DNA of 64,000 nt from positions 1 to 64,000 of the forward strand of contig NZ_FOZE01000002.1 of NCBI RefSeq assembly GCF_900113225.1, read 5' to 3'. The notes beneath the pieces are model-generated. The model did not search any database and was not told where the DNA came from. It saw only the letters and a list, made by a program, of their open reading frames with translations. This document shows positions 45,919-54,276 of the stretch, in pieces (the stretch's first letter is position 1; the number at the start of each line of letters is the position of its first letter). A program made the translations under genes and the position numbers. The DNA is from Mitsuaria sp. PDC51. GTDB taxonomy: Bacteria; Pseudomonadota; Gammaproteobacteria; Burkholderiales; Burkholderiaceae_C.

Positions 45919-47663
45919 GCAGCCCCCGCCTCCTGATCCGCGACGTCCCGCCGGACTCCGCCCATGCGCTGCAGCAGGCCGGCTTCTCGCCGCTGCTGTC
46001 GCGACTCTTCGCCGCGCGCGGCGTGTTGTCGCACGACGAGCTCGACCCGGACCTGAAACACCTGCTGCCGCCCGAAGGCCCTCAAGGCCTGCTGGGCATC
46101 GACAAGGCCGCCACGCTGCTGGCCGACGCGATCACGGCGGGCGAGCGCGTGTGCATCGTGGCCGATTACGACTGCGACGGCGCCACGGCCTGCGCGGTGA
46201 TGCTGCGCGGGTTGGCGCTGCTGGGCGCGCGGCCGGGCACCCTCGGCTACGTGGTGCCCGATCGCGCGGTGCACGGCTACGGCCTGACGCCGACCATCGT
46301 GGAGCTCGCGCTCAAGCAGGAACCCCAGCTGCTGGTGACCGTCGACAACGGCATCGCGAGCCACGCCGGCGTCGCCTTCGCGCGCGCGCTCGGCCTGAAG
46401 GTGCTGGTCACCGACCATCACCTGCCCGCGGTCGGCCCCGACGGCGCGCCCACCATCCCCGACGCCGACGCGCTCGTGAACCCCAACCAGCCGGGCTGCC
46501 CCTTCCCGAGCAAGAGCCTCGCGGGCGTGGGCGTCGCGTTCTACGTGCTGACCGTGCTGCGCGGCGAATTGCGCCGGCGCGGCGCCTTCGGCGACGGCCC
46601 GCCGCCGCGGCTGGACGGCCTGCTGGACCTCGTCGCGCTCGGGACCGTGGCCGACGTGGTGCGGCTCGACGCCAACAACCGGCGGCTGGTCGCGCAGGGT
46701 CTGCGCCGCATGCGCGCGGGCCGCATGCAACCCGGCGTGCAGGCGCTGTTCACCGCGGCCGGACGCGACGCCACGCGCGCCAACAGCTTCGACCTGGGTT
46801 TCGCGCTCGGGCCCCGCATCAATGCGGCGGGCCGGCTCGAGGACATGACGCTGGGCATCACCTGCCTGACGACCGACGACACTGGCCAGGCGCTGGAGCT
46901 CGGCCGCGAGCTGGACCGCATCAACCGCGAGCGCCGCGAGATCGAGGCCGGCATGCAGGAGCAGGCGCTCGCGCTGCTGGAACGGTTGATGACCGACCCG
47001 CGCCTGAACGGCGCGCCGCCGCCGGCGCTCGCGCTCTTCGACGCGGACTTCCATGAAGGCGTCGTCGGCATCGTCGCCTCGCGGATCAAGGACCGGCTGC
47101 ACCGGCCGGTGTTCGTCTTCGCCGAGGGCGCCGACGGACAGCTCAAGGGCTCGGGACGATCGATCCCCGGCTTCCACCTGCGCGACGCGCTGGACCTGGT
47201 GTCCAAGCGCCATCCGGAGCTGCTGCGCAAGTTCGGCGGCCACGCGATGGCGGCCGGCTGCACGCTCGCGCCGGGCGGTGTCGAGGCTTTCGCCGCCGCC
47301 TTCGAGGCGGTCGCGCGCGAGTGGCTGGACGAGTCCGCGTTGACCCGCACGCTGCGCACCGACGGCCCCTTGCCGCCGGAGGCGTTCTGCGCCGAGACGG
47401 TGCAGGAACTCGAGGCGCAGGTCTGGGGCCAGGCCTTCGAGGCACCGCTGTTCTGCGACCGCGTGCAAGTGGTGCACCAACGCCTGGTCGGCGAGCGCCA
47501 CTTGAAGCTGCGGCTGCGCCAGGGCGCGATGCTGCGCGACGCGATCTGGTTCGGCCGGACCGAGCAGCTACCGGAGCAGGTCACCCTCGCCTACCGGCTC
47601 AGCCTCGACGAGTACCAGGGGCAGCAGCGCGTGCAGATGGTGGTGGAGGCGATGGCGGACTGA
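45915..47663 (+). CDS. recJ: Single-stranded-DNA-specific exonuclease RecJ
   Basis: 5'-3' exonuclease acting in recombination and mismatch/base repair, 582 residues. The DHH-domain motifs are ADYDCDGATA (about residue 80), VTVDNGI and TDHHLPA. The DHHA1 motif is FGGHAMAAGCTL (about 440), and an OB-like C-terminal domain follows. The GTG start at 45915 overlaps the previous gene's TGA (GTGA). Full length. Confidence 0.95.
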   Translation: MSSPRLLIRDVPPDSAHALQQAGFSPLLSRLFAARGVLSHDELDPDLKHLLPPEGPQGLLGIDKAATLLADAITAGERVCIVADYDCDGATACAVMLRGLALLGARPGTLGYVVPDRAVHGYGLTPTIVELALKQEPQLLVTVDNGIASHAGVAFARALGLKVLVTDHHLPAVGPDGAPTIPDADALVNPNQPGCPFPSKSLAGVGVAFYVLTVLRGELRRRGAFGDGPPPRLDGLLDLVALGTVADVVRLDANNRRLVAQGLRRMRAGRMQPGVQALFTAAGRDATRANSFDLGFALGPRINAAGRLEDMTLGITCLTTDDTGQALELGRELDRINRERREIEAGMQEQALALLERLMTDPRLNGAPPPALALFDADFHEGVVGIVASRIKDRLHRPVFVFAEGADGQLKGSGRSIPGFHLRDALDLVSKRHPELLRKFGGHAMAAGCTLAPGGVEAFAAAFEAVAREWLDESALTRTLRTDGPLPPEAFCAETVQELEAQVWGQAFEAPLFCDRVQVVHQRLVGERHLKLRLRQGAMLRDAIWFGRTEQLPEQVTLAYRLSLDEYQGQQRVQMVVEAMAD

Positions 47664-47691
47664 GCGGAGAAGGGCGACCGAGAAAGAAGGG

Positions 47692-48150
47692 CTAGGCCCC
47701 GAGCTCCCGCCGCACCCAGTCGACGATCGCCGCGGCCGGCATGGCGCCGGCCTGCCGCGCGATCTCCTGTCCATCGAGGAACAGCAGCAGCGTCGGAATG
47801 CTGCGGATGCCGTAGCGCGCGCTCTGCTGCGGCGCGGCCTCGGTGTCGAGCTTGACGAAGCGCAGTTCCGGCAGCATCGCCGCGGCCTGCTCGAACTGCG
47901 GCGCCATCATCTTGCAGGGCCCGCACCAGTCGGCCCAGCAGTCCACGACGACCGGCAACTCGGTGCCCGCGATGAACCGGTCGAAGACCTCCGGCTTGAG
48001 GTCCGCCGGCCTGGGCAGCATCAGCGGCGTGCCGCAGCGGCCGCAGTCGGGCGACTCGGCCAGCCGCTCGCGCGGCACGCGATTCTTCGCCGCGCACGAC
48101 GGGCAGACGATGTGCAGGTGGGTCGCGGCGGCAGGCGTGTCGGTGTCCAT
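47692..48150 (-). CDS. trxC: Thioredoxin 2 (zinc-binding)
   Basis: A 152-residue disulfide reductase. The N-terminal zinc ribbon (CPSC...CGRC, about residues 16-43) precedes a thioredoxin fold with the active site WADWCGPCK (about 72-80) and the cis-Pro in RSIPTLLLF. TrxC is commonly peroxide-induced. Convergent to recJ with a 28-bp gap and no obvious terminator. Confidence 0.95.
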   Translation of the reverse strand: MDTDTPAAATHLHIVCPSCAAKNRVPRERLAESPDCGRCGTPLMLPRPADLKPEVFDRFIAGTELPVVVDCWADWCGPCKMMAPQFEQAAAMLPELRFVKLDTEAAPQQSARYGIRSIPTLLLFLDGQEIARQAGAMPAAAIVDWVRRELGA

Positions 48151-48327
48151 GGCGGTCTCGGGTGAAGCGCCGGCGGGGCGCGGTAAGGCGGTGAAGAGGC
48201 CCCAGCGCCTCTTCCAGGGGGCAAATCATGTGCCCTCGCGCGCGGGCGCGCCTCCGCCGGACGGGGCGGTCCAAGGTACGGCATTTGCCGCCACTCGCTC
48301 AACGGGAACTCTGTTGAAGGAATCGAG

Positions 48328-48789
48328 ATGGCTGCATACAAGGACGACGGCAAGCTGTGGGTGCTGGTGGCGGACGAGGGCGTGGCCCGCCTGCTCAAGC
48401 TGCCGGAGGAAGGCGGCGACCTGGAAGACGTCACCACGCTCACCGATGCCGCGGCGCACGCGGACAAGGCCGACCTGCGCCGCGACGCCGAAGGCCGGCG
48501 CGGCAACAACGTGACCTCCTCGGCCGGCGTGGACGAGCTGCACCAGGAGGCCATCGGCTTCGCCACCCGCGTGGCGCGGACGCTGGACGACGGCTTCAAC
48601 AACGGCGAGGTGACGCAGCTGCGCATCGTCGCCGCGCCGCGCTTCCTCGGGTTGCTGCGCAAGGCGCTCAGCCCGCAGGTCGCCAAGCTGGTGATCGACG
48701 AGACCAACGTCGACGTCGTCCACGAGAGCCTGGGCGAGCTGACCACCCGGCTCTTCCCCGAGCGCGACTTCAGCAAGCAACGGCCTTGA
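48328..48789 (+). CDS. Host-attachment-family (baeRF-like) protein
   Basis: A 153-residue protein of the family named host attachment protein after an Agrobacterium gene, with a fold related to release-factor (eRF1) domain 2. It begins KLWVLVADEGVARLLKL, contains RRGNNVTSSAGVDELHQEA, and ends with VDVVHESLGELTTRLFPER. Cellular role unproven. It has a GAGATGG start context and no operon partner. Confidence 0.82.
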   Translation: MAAYKDDGKLWVLVADEGVARLLKLPEEGGDLEDVTTLTDAAAHADKADLRRDAEGRRGNNVTSSAGVDELHQEAIGFATRVARTLDDGFNNGEVTQLRIVAAPRFLGLLRKALSPQVAKLVIDETNVDVVHESLGELTTRLFPERDFSKQRP

Positions 48790-48861
48790 GCGATCAGGAA
48801 TCGGGCGCCGGACAGGCCGCAATCGCGGCGGATTTCACGCGCAGGTCATGCTGTAACTGTT

Positions 48862-48877
48862 TGTCAAAGCGATGACA
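48862..48877 (+). promoter_or_regulatory. Inverted repeat upstream of the EAL-GGDEF gene
   Basis: TGTCA-AAGCGA-TGACA lies 16 bp before the start codon of the downstream gene, within an A/T-richer stretch (CTGTAACTGTTTGTC). It could be an operator. No reliable -35/-10 pair was assigned. Confidence 0.35.
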
Positions 48878-48892
48878 TAGAGGCCGCCCAGA

Positions 48893-50773
48893 ATGGGGAC
48901 ACCGCGCGACGCCCCGCTCGCCGCGGTCCTCCCCATGCCCACCACCCACCTGCAGCCGCCCGACCCGTTGAGCATCGCCCTGTCCGCCTTGATCCGCGAC
49001 GGCGCGCTGGACATCCATTTCCAGCCGCTCGTCGAAGTGGAGCGGGCCCAGATCCTCGGCTACGAGGCCCTGACGCGCGGGCCGGCGGACACGCCGCTGC
49101 ATTCGCCGCTGGTGCTGTTCGAGGCCGCGGCCCGGCTCGGCCGGCTGGTGGAGCTGGAACGGCTGGTGGTGCGCCGCGCGCTGCGCCGCTTCAAGGAACT
49201 CAAGCTGCCCGGCCAGCTCTTCCTCAACCTGACCGCCGACACGCTGCTGGCCACCAGCGACCGCGGCGCGCTGATCGCCCGCGAGTTCGCGCAGCTCGAC
49301 CTGCCGGCGTCGCGCGTGGTCATCGAGCTGACCGAGACCCGCCCCATCCTCGAGCCCGAACGGCTGCAGGACAGCATGCGCAGCCTGCGCGAGCTGGGAT
49401 TCGTCGTCGCGCTGGACGACCTGGGCGAGGGCTTCGCCAGCCTGAAGCGCTGGATGGACATCCGTCCCGACTTCGTCAAGATCGACCGCCACTTCATCGA
49501 TGGCATCGCGCAGGAGCCGCTCAAGCAGCAGTTCGTGCGCTCGATCCTGGAGATGGCGGCCAGCTCCGGCTGCACCGTCGTGGCCGAAGGCCTGGAGCAG
49601 CTCAGCGACCTGACCGTGCTGCGTCGCCTGGGCGTGCCGGTCTGCCAGGGCTACCTGCTCGCACGCCCGAGCGCCGCACCGCGGGCCGCGCTGCGCGCCG
49701 AGGTCGACGCGCTGTTGGCCCCCGAGCACCGGCGCCGCAACGCCGACTGGATGCGGCTGCCGCCCGACGCCATCACCACCGCCGCGCAACTGGCCCGGCG
49801 CAGCCACACCGTCACGCCCAAGCTCAACTGCCAGGCCGTCGCCGACATGTTCCAGCGCGACGAGCAGCTGTTCTCGATGCCGGTGCTGGACGAGGCCAAC
49901 CGGCCCATCGGCATCCTGCGCTCGCTGCAGGTGCTCAAGCGCAGCGCCGAGCGCTACTTCATGGACATCCACGAGAAGCGCTCCTGCACCGCGCTGATGG
50001 ATGCGCAGCCGCTGATCTTCGACGCCGGCACCTCGCTGCGCGAGATGAGCGACGCGATCTCCAGCCTGGACGACCGCCTGATGGTGGACGGCTTCATCGT
50101 CACCCGCGGCGGCGAGTATTTCGGCACCGGCCGCAGCACCGACCTGCTCAAGGCCGTCTCCGACCTGCAGGTCCACAGCGCCCGCTACGCCAACCCGCTG
50201 ACGCTGCTGCCCGGCAACGTGCCCACCGACCAGCACCTGGACGCGCTGCTGCACGAGGGCCGGGAGTTCGTCGTCGTCGCCTGGGACATCGACCACTTCA
50301 AGCCCTTCAACGACGTCTACGGCTACGCGGCCGGCGACGACATCATCAAGCTCTGCGCCCAGATCCTGCAGACCGCCGCCGATCCGGTGCTGGACTTCGT
50401 CGGCCACATCGGCGGGGACGACTTCGTGATGGTGCTGGGCTCGCCCGACTGGACCGCGCGCATCACCCGCGTCTGCCGCGAGTTCGACCGCCAGATCCGT
50501 CCCTTCTTCTCCGCCGAGCACCAGGCGCTGGGCGGCTACGTCACGCTGAACCGGCAGAACCAGGAGTCCTTCAACCCGCTGCCCACGCTCAGCGCCGGCG
50601 TGATCCAGGTGCAGCCCGGCGCCTTCGACAGCGTCCGCGCGCTGTCCGCCGCGCTGACCGAACCCAAGCACGTCGCCAAGTGCGGCACCGGCCCGAGCCG
50701 CTACTTCGTCGACCGCCGCCGTTCCAGTGCTGCCATCCCGGACATGGCGCCGCTCCTAGAATCGACCGGGTGA
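48893..50773 (+). CDS. EAL-CBS-GGDEF cyclic-di-GMP signalling protein
   Basis: A 626-residue soluble protein with domains in the order EAL (about 25-275), paired CBS (about 290-425), GGDEF (about 440-600). The EAL motif set is largely complete (YEALTRG, NLTADTL, ELTETR, DDLGEGFASL, PDFVKID, VAEGLEQ, CQGYLLARP), so phosphodiesterase activity is plausible. The GGDEF site reads GGDDF (about 507), a conservative change that may reduce or abolish cyclase activity. No transmembrane helix. The start at 48893 has GAGG 9 nt upstream; ATG at 48935 is an alternative. It overlaps the PHP gene by 4 bp. Confidence 0.9.
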   Translation: MGTPRDAPLAAVLPMPTTHLQPPDPLSIALSALIRDGALDIHFQPLVEVERAQILGYEALTRGPADTPLHSPLVLFEAAARLGRLVELERLVVRRALRRFKELKLPGQLFLNLTADTLLATSDRGALIAREFAQLDLPASRVVIELTETRPILEPERLQDSMRSLRELGFVVALDDLGEGFASLKRWMDIRPDFVKIDRHFIDGIAQEPLKQQFVRSILEMAASSGCTVVAEGLEQLSDLTVLRRLGVPVCQGYLLARPSAAPRAALRAEVDALLAPEHRRRNADWMRLPPDAITTAAQLARRSHTVTPKLNCQAVADMFQRDEQLFSMPVLDEANRPIGILRSLQVLKRSAERYFMDIHEKRSCTALMDAQPLIFDAGTSLREMSDAISSLDDRLMVDGFIVTRGGEYFGTGRSTDLLKAVSDLQVHSARYANPLTLLPGNVPTDQHLDALLHEGREFVVVAWDIDHFKPFNDVYGYAAGDDIIKLCAQILQTAADPVLDFVGHIGGDDFVMVLGSPDWTARITRVCREFDRQIRPFFSAEHQALGGYVTLNRQNQESFNPLPTLSAGVIQVQPGAFDSVRALSAALTEPKHVAKCGTGPSRYFVDRRRSSAAIPDMAPLLESTG

Positions 50774-51729
50774 ACACCCCGCCCCTCGCGACCACCGCCC
50801 TTCCCGCCGATCCGACGCCCGCGCCAGGTTTCGCGCCCGCGCACGTGCCGGCCCGGATCGCGCTGCACCCGCAGACCAACGCGGACCTGCACTGCCACTC
50901 GACCGTCTCCGACGGCACCCTGTCGCCGCAGGCGCTGGCCGCGCGCGCCAAGGCCAACGGGGTCGAGCTCTGGGCGCTGACCGACCATGACGAGGTCGGC
51001 GGCCAGCAGCAGGCGCTGGAGGCCGCGCGCGCGCTGGGGCTGGCCTACCTGACCGGCGTGGAGATCTCGGTGACCTTCGCCGGCAAGGTGGTGCACATCG
51101 TCGGCCTGGGCTTCGACCACCACGATCCCCGCATCGTCGAGGGCCTGCGCGCCACGCGCGGCGGTCGCGGCGCGCGGGCGCGGGAGATGTCGGAGGGGCT
51201 GGCGAAGGTCGGCATCCATGGCGCCTACGAGGGCGCGCTCAGGCACGCCGGCAATCCGGAGCTGATCTCGCGCACGCACTTCGCGCGCTTCCTGGTCGAG
51301 ACCGGCCAGTGCGGCGACGTGCCGGAGGTCTTCCGCCGCTTCCTGACCGAGGGCAAGCCCGGCTACGTGCCGCACCGCTGGGCGGCGCTGCGCGACGCGG
51401 TGGGCTGGATCGTCGACGCCGGCGGCATCGCGGTCATCGCGCATCCGGGGCGCTACGGCTTCACGCCGACCGAGGAATATGCGCTGATCACCGAGTTCAT
51501 GGCCCATGGCGGCCGCGGCATCGAGGTCGTCACCGGCAGCCACACGGCGGCGGAGATGGTCCAGTACGCCGACACCGCGCTCGAATTCGACCTGCTCGCT
51601 TCGCGCGGCTCCGACTTCCACAGTCCGGAGGAAAGCCGCGTCGACCTGGGCCGGCTCGAGCAGCACCTCTCGGGCAAACTCAAGCCGGTGTGGAATGCGC
51701 TCGAGTACCGCATCCACTGGCCGGCCTGA
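50770..51729 (+). CDS. PHP-domain phosphoesterase (RNase AM / 3',5'-nucleoside bisphosphate phosphatase type)
   Basis: A 319-residue metal-dependent phosphatase. PHP motifs are DLHCHSTVSDGT (motif I), LTDHDEVGG (motif II), VIAHPGRYG (motif III) and SRGSDFHSP (motif IV). Relatives (YciV/RNase AM) remove 5'-phosphates from RNA and 3',5'-bisphosphate nucleotides. The GTG start overlaps the preceding gene's TGA, and the YciO-type gene follows 41 bp later; YciV-YciO adjacency is also seen in E. coli. Confidence 0.9.
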   Translation: MNTPPLATTALPADPTPAPGFAPAHVPARIALHPQTNADLHCHSTVSDGTLSPQALAARAKANGVELWALTDHDEVGGQQQALEAARALGLAYLTGVEISVTFAGKVVHIVGLGFDHHDPRIVEGLRATRGGRGARAREMSEGLAKVGIHGAYEGALRHAGNPELISRTHFARFLVETGQCGDVPEVFRRFLTEGKPGYVPHRWAALRDAVGWIVDAGGIAVIAHPGRYGFTPTEEYALITEFMAHGGRGIEVVTGSHTAAEMVQYADTALEFDLLASRGSDFHSPEESRVDLGRLEQHLSGKLKPVWNALEYRIHWPA

Positions 51730-51770
51730 TACCGGCCCGGCCCGCACACCGATTGCCCCAGGCGAGGACC

Positions 51771-52421
51771 ATGGCCCAGATCTTTGAAGTCCATCCCGAC
51801 AACCCGCAGGCCCGCTTCCTGCGCCAGGCGGCGCAGATCCTGAGCCAGGGCGGCATCGGCGCGATCCCGACGGACTCGAGCTACGCCCTGGTGTGCCAGC
51901 TCGACGACAAGGCCGCCGCCGAGGCACTGCGCCGCATCCGCGGCGTCGACGACAAGCACCACATGACGCTGCTGTGCCGCGACCTCAGCGAGCTGGGCAG
52001 CTACGCGCGCGTCGACAACAAGCAGTACCGGATGATCAAGACGGCCACGCCGGGCCCCTTCACCTTCATCCTGGAGGCGACGAAGGAAGTGCCGCGGCGG
52101 CTGTCGCATCCCTCGCGCCGCACCATCGGCCTGCGCGTCCCGGACCACCGCGTCACGCAGGAGCTGCTCGCGCTGGTGGGCGGGCCGCTGCTGGCGACCA
52201 CGCTGATCCCGCCTGGGGAGCACGAGCCGCTCAACGATCCGGAGCAGATCACCGCGCGCTACGACAAGCAGATCCAGCTGATCATCGACGCGGGCGCCTG
52301 CCCGATGAAGCCGACCACCGTCGTCGACCTCACCGCGGAACCGCCGGTGCTGGTGCGCCGCGGCTGCGGCGATCCGGCATGCCTGGGCCTGGAACTCGAG
52401 GAGGCGGAGGCCGAGGACTGA
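51771..52421 (+). CDS. YciO/Sua5/YrdC-family protein
   Basis: A 216-residue YrdC-fold protein. Family motifs are GGIGAIPTDSSYAL, RRIRGVDDKHHMTLLC and TPGPFTFIL. The family includes threonylcarbamoyl-AMP synthases for tRNA t6A, but the YciO branch is not equivalent to TsaC/YrdC, and its exact role is uncertain. The KxR/SxN signature of true TsaC is incomplete here. Confidence 0.88.
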   Translation: MAQIFEVHPDNPQARFLRQAAQILSQGGIGAIPTDSSYALVCQLDDKAAAEALRRIRGVDDKHHMTLLCRDLSELGSYARVDNKQYRMIKTATPGPFTFILEATKEVPRRLSHPSRRTIGLRVPDHRVTQELLALVGGPLLATTLIPPGEHEPLNDPEQITARYDKQIQLIIDAGACPMKPTTVVDLTAEPPVLVRRGCGDPACLGLELEEAEAED

Positions 52422-52443
52422 CGGCGCTTCAAACGCGCCAAGC

Positions 52444-52471
52444 AAAACGCCGGCGCGAAGCCGGCGTTTTT
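52444..52471. terminator. Bidirectional terminator between the yciO-type gene and ridA
   Basis: An 11-bp stem, AAAACGCCGGC with its complement, and a 5-nt GCGAA loop are flanked by T runs on both strands. It lies 22 bp after the plus-strand gene and 31 bp after the minus-strand ridA. Confidence 0.92.
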
Positions 52472-52502
52472 CATGGGGCGGTGCGTCTCGCACCGTCGAG
52501 GG

Positions 52503-52853
52503 TCAGACCGCGGCGGTGATCACGATTTCGATCTTCCACTCGGGCTTGGCCAGCTTGGCCTCGACCGTGGCGCGCGGCGGCGTGTGGCCGGCCGGCACCC
52601 AGGCGTCCCAGGCGGCGTTCATGCCGGCCAGGTCCTTGACGTCGGCGATGTACAGCTGCGCGCGCAGGATCTTGGTCTTGTCGCTGCCGGCACGGGCCAG
52701 CAGCTGGTCGATCATCGCCAGGACCTGCTCGGTCTGGCCCTGGATGTCGGCGCTGGCGTCCGACGGCACCTGGCCGGCCAGATAGACCACGCCGTTGTGG
52801 ATGGCCATCTCGGAGAGACGCGGGCCGACGTCGAAGCGTTCGATGCTGCTCAT
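52503..52853 (-). CDS. RidA-family protein
   Basis: A 116-residue Rid/YER057c/UK114 protein that, in the archetype, hydrolyses reactive enamine/imine intermediates from PLP enzymes. It contains VVYLAGQVPSD, AQLYIADVKD and PPRATVEAKLAKPEWKIEI. The Arg and Glu/Lys segment is like that of subfamilies other than the archetypal RidA, so imine deaminase activity is not assured. Its ATG overlaps the plsY stop (ATGA). Confidence 0.88.
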   Translation of the reverse strand: MSSIERFDVGPRLSEMAIHNGVVYLAGQVPSDASADIQGQTEQVLAMIDQLLARAGSDKTKILRAQLYIADVKDLAGMNAAWDAWVPAGHTPPRATVEAKLAKPEWKIEIVITAAV

Positions 52854-53566
52854 TTGCTGTGCTGCTTGGGTTTGTGGGAAGACTTGTGATCGCGCTTCTC
52901 GCGCGACTGCTCGTGGCGATGGGACTTCACGGCCGGCGCGGCGGCCGCGGGCGCGGCCTTCTGGCCGAGCTTGCTTTCGGTGCCCGCCATCAGCTTCTTG
53001 ATGTTGGCCGCATGGCGCCAGACCAGCAGCAGGCTCATCAGCGCGATGGCCGGCAGCTCGGGACCGACGTCCCAGACCAGCATCTGCAGCAGCGGCGCTG
53101 CCACGGCGGCGCTCAGCGATGCCAGCGACGAATAGCGGAACACCACCGCCATCGCGATCCACACGCCCAGCACCGCCAGGCCCAGCCAGGGGTTGATCGC
53201 GAGCAGCACGCCGGCCGCGGTGGCGACGCCCTTGCCGCCCACGAACTTGAAGAAGACCGGCCACAGGTGGCCGATGAAGGCCGCCAGGCCGACCAGCGCG
53301 GCGGTGCCCTCCTCCAGCCCGTACGGCGCGCCGAACTTCAGCACCAGCAGCACCGGCACGTAGCCCTTGAGCGCGTCGAAGACCAGCGTGAGGATGGCCG
53401 CGGCCTTGTTGCCCGAGCGCAGCACGTTGGTCGCGCCCGGATTGCCGCTGCCGTAGCTGCGCGGATCGGACAGGCCCATCAGCCGGCTGACGATCACCGC
53501 GAAGGACAGCGAACCGATCAGGTACCCAGCCACGACGGCCAACAAGGGGAACAGGACACTTTGCAT
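52850..53566 (-). CDS. plsY: Glycerol-3-phosphate acyltransferase PlsY
   Basis: Membrane enzyme that transfers acyl groups from acyl-phosphate to glycerol-3-phosphate, the first step of phospholipid synthesis with PlsX. The 238-residue protein has five to seven helices and the motifs SYGSGNPGATNVLR, FIGHLWPVFFKFVGGKGVAT and RHAANIKKLMAG. A 40-residue basic Lys/His/Ser-rich tail after the last conserved segment is longer than usual (about 200 residues is typical). Coupled to the RidA gene by ATGA. Confidence 0.95.
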   Translation of the reverse strand: MQSVLFPLLAVVAGYLIGSLSFAVIVSRLMGLSDPRSYGSGNPGATNVLRSGNKAAAILTLVFDALKGYVPVLLVLKFGAPYGLEEGTAALVGLAAFIGHLWPVFFKFVGGKGVATAAGVLLAINPWLGLAVLGVWIAMAVVFRYSSLASLSAAVAAPLLQMLVWDVGPELPAIALMSLLLVWRHAANIKKLMAGTESKLGQKAAPAAAAPAVKSHRHEQSREKRDHKSSHKPKQHSK

Positions 53567-53572
53567 GGGGCG

Positions 53573-54076
53573 CTATTCTGCCCCGGACTTCAGCGCGCAC
53601 TCGACCGGGCGGGCCGCCAGCAGCTCCGTCAAAACCCGGGGTTCGATGCTGACCAGATAACCGCGCCGCCCGCCGTTGATCAGGATGCGCGGCAACGCGA
53701 GCACGCTGGCCTCGACGAACACCGGCATCGCCTTGCGGGTGCCGAACGGCGAGGTGCCGCCGACCAGGTAACCGCTGTGGCGCTGGGCGACGTCCGGCTT
53801 GCAGGGCTCGACCTTCTTGCAGGGGATCTGCCGCGCGAGTTCCTTGAGGCTGACGGTGCAGTCGCCATGCATCAGCACGATCAGCGGCTGCGCCTTCTCG
53901 TCCTGCATCACCAGCGTCTTGACCACCTCGTGCTCAGGCACGCCGAGCTGCTTGGAGGACTCGCCGGTGCCGCCGTGATCGACGTAGTCGTAGACATGCT
54001 CGCCAAACGCGACCCCGTGCTGCCGCAGCATCTGTGTCGCGAGCGTCTCGCTGACGTGGACGGATTTCTTGCTCAT
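53573..54076 (-). CDS. ybaK: YbaK-type Cys-tRNA(Pro)/aminoacyl-tRNA deacylase
   Basis: Editing enzyme that clears misacylated Cys-tRNA(Pro), 167 residues. It has YDYVDHGGTGESS, KTLVMQDE, CKKVEPCKPDVAQRHSGYLVGGTSPFGTRK and GGRRGYLVSIEP segments typical of YbaK (the key Lys is in KTLVM). The start at 54076 (MSKKSVHVSE) fits the family. It lies 6 bp upstream of plsY on the same strand. Confidence 0.92.
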   Translation of the reverse strand: MSKKSVHVSETLATQMLRQHGVAFGEHVYDYVDHGGTGESSKQLGVPEHEVVKTLVMQDEKAQPLIVLMHGDCTVSLKELARQIPCKKVEPCKPDVAQRHSGYLVGGTSPFGTRKAMPVFVEASVLALPRILINGGRRGYLVSIEPRVLTELLAARPVECALKSGAE

Positions 54077-54276
54077 GGGCGCGGATTGTCGGGGCTGGCG
54101 GCGAAGGCCCGCTTGTACGAGCTTGCTGCGCCGGCATCGGCATCGGCGTCGGCGTCGCCTTCCCCCCGATGCTTTGCTGCTGACAGCGCGTGGCAATGCG
54201 CGCGCGTAACGTGCGCCCGCAATGAACAGCGCCCGCTGCCGCGCGGGCATCACCGACTGCCACGATCCGGACCGCC

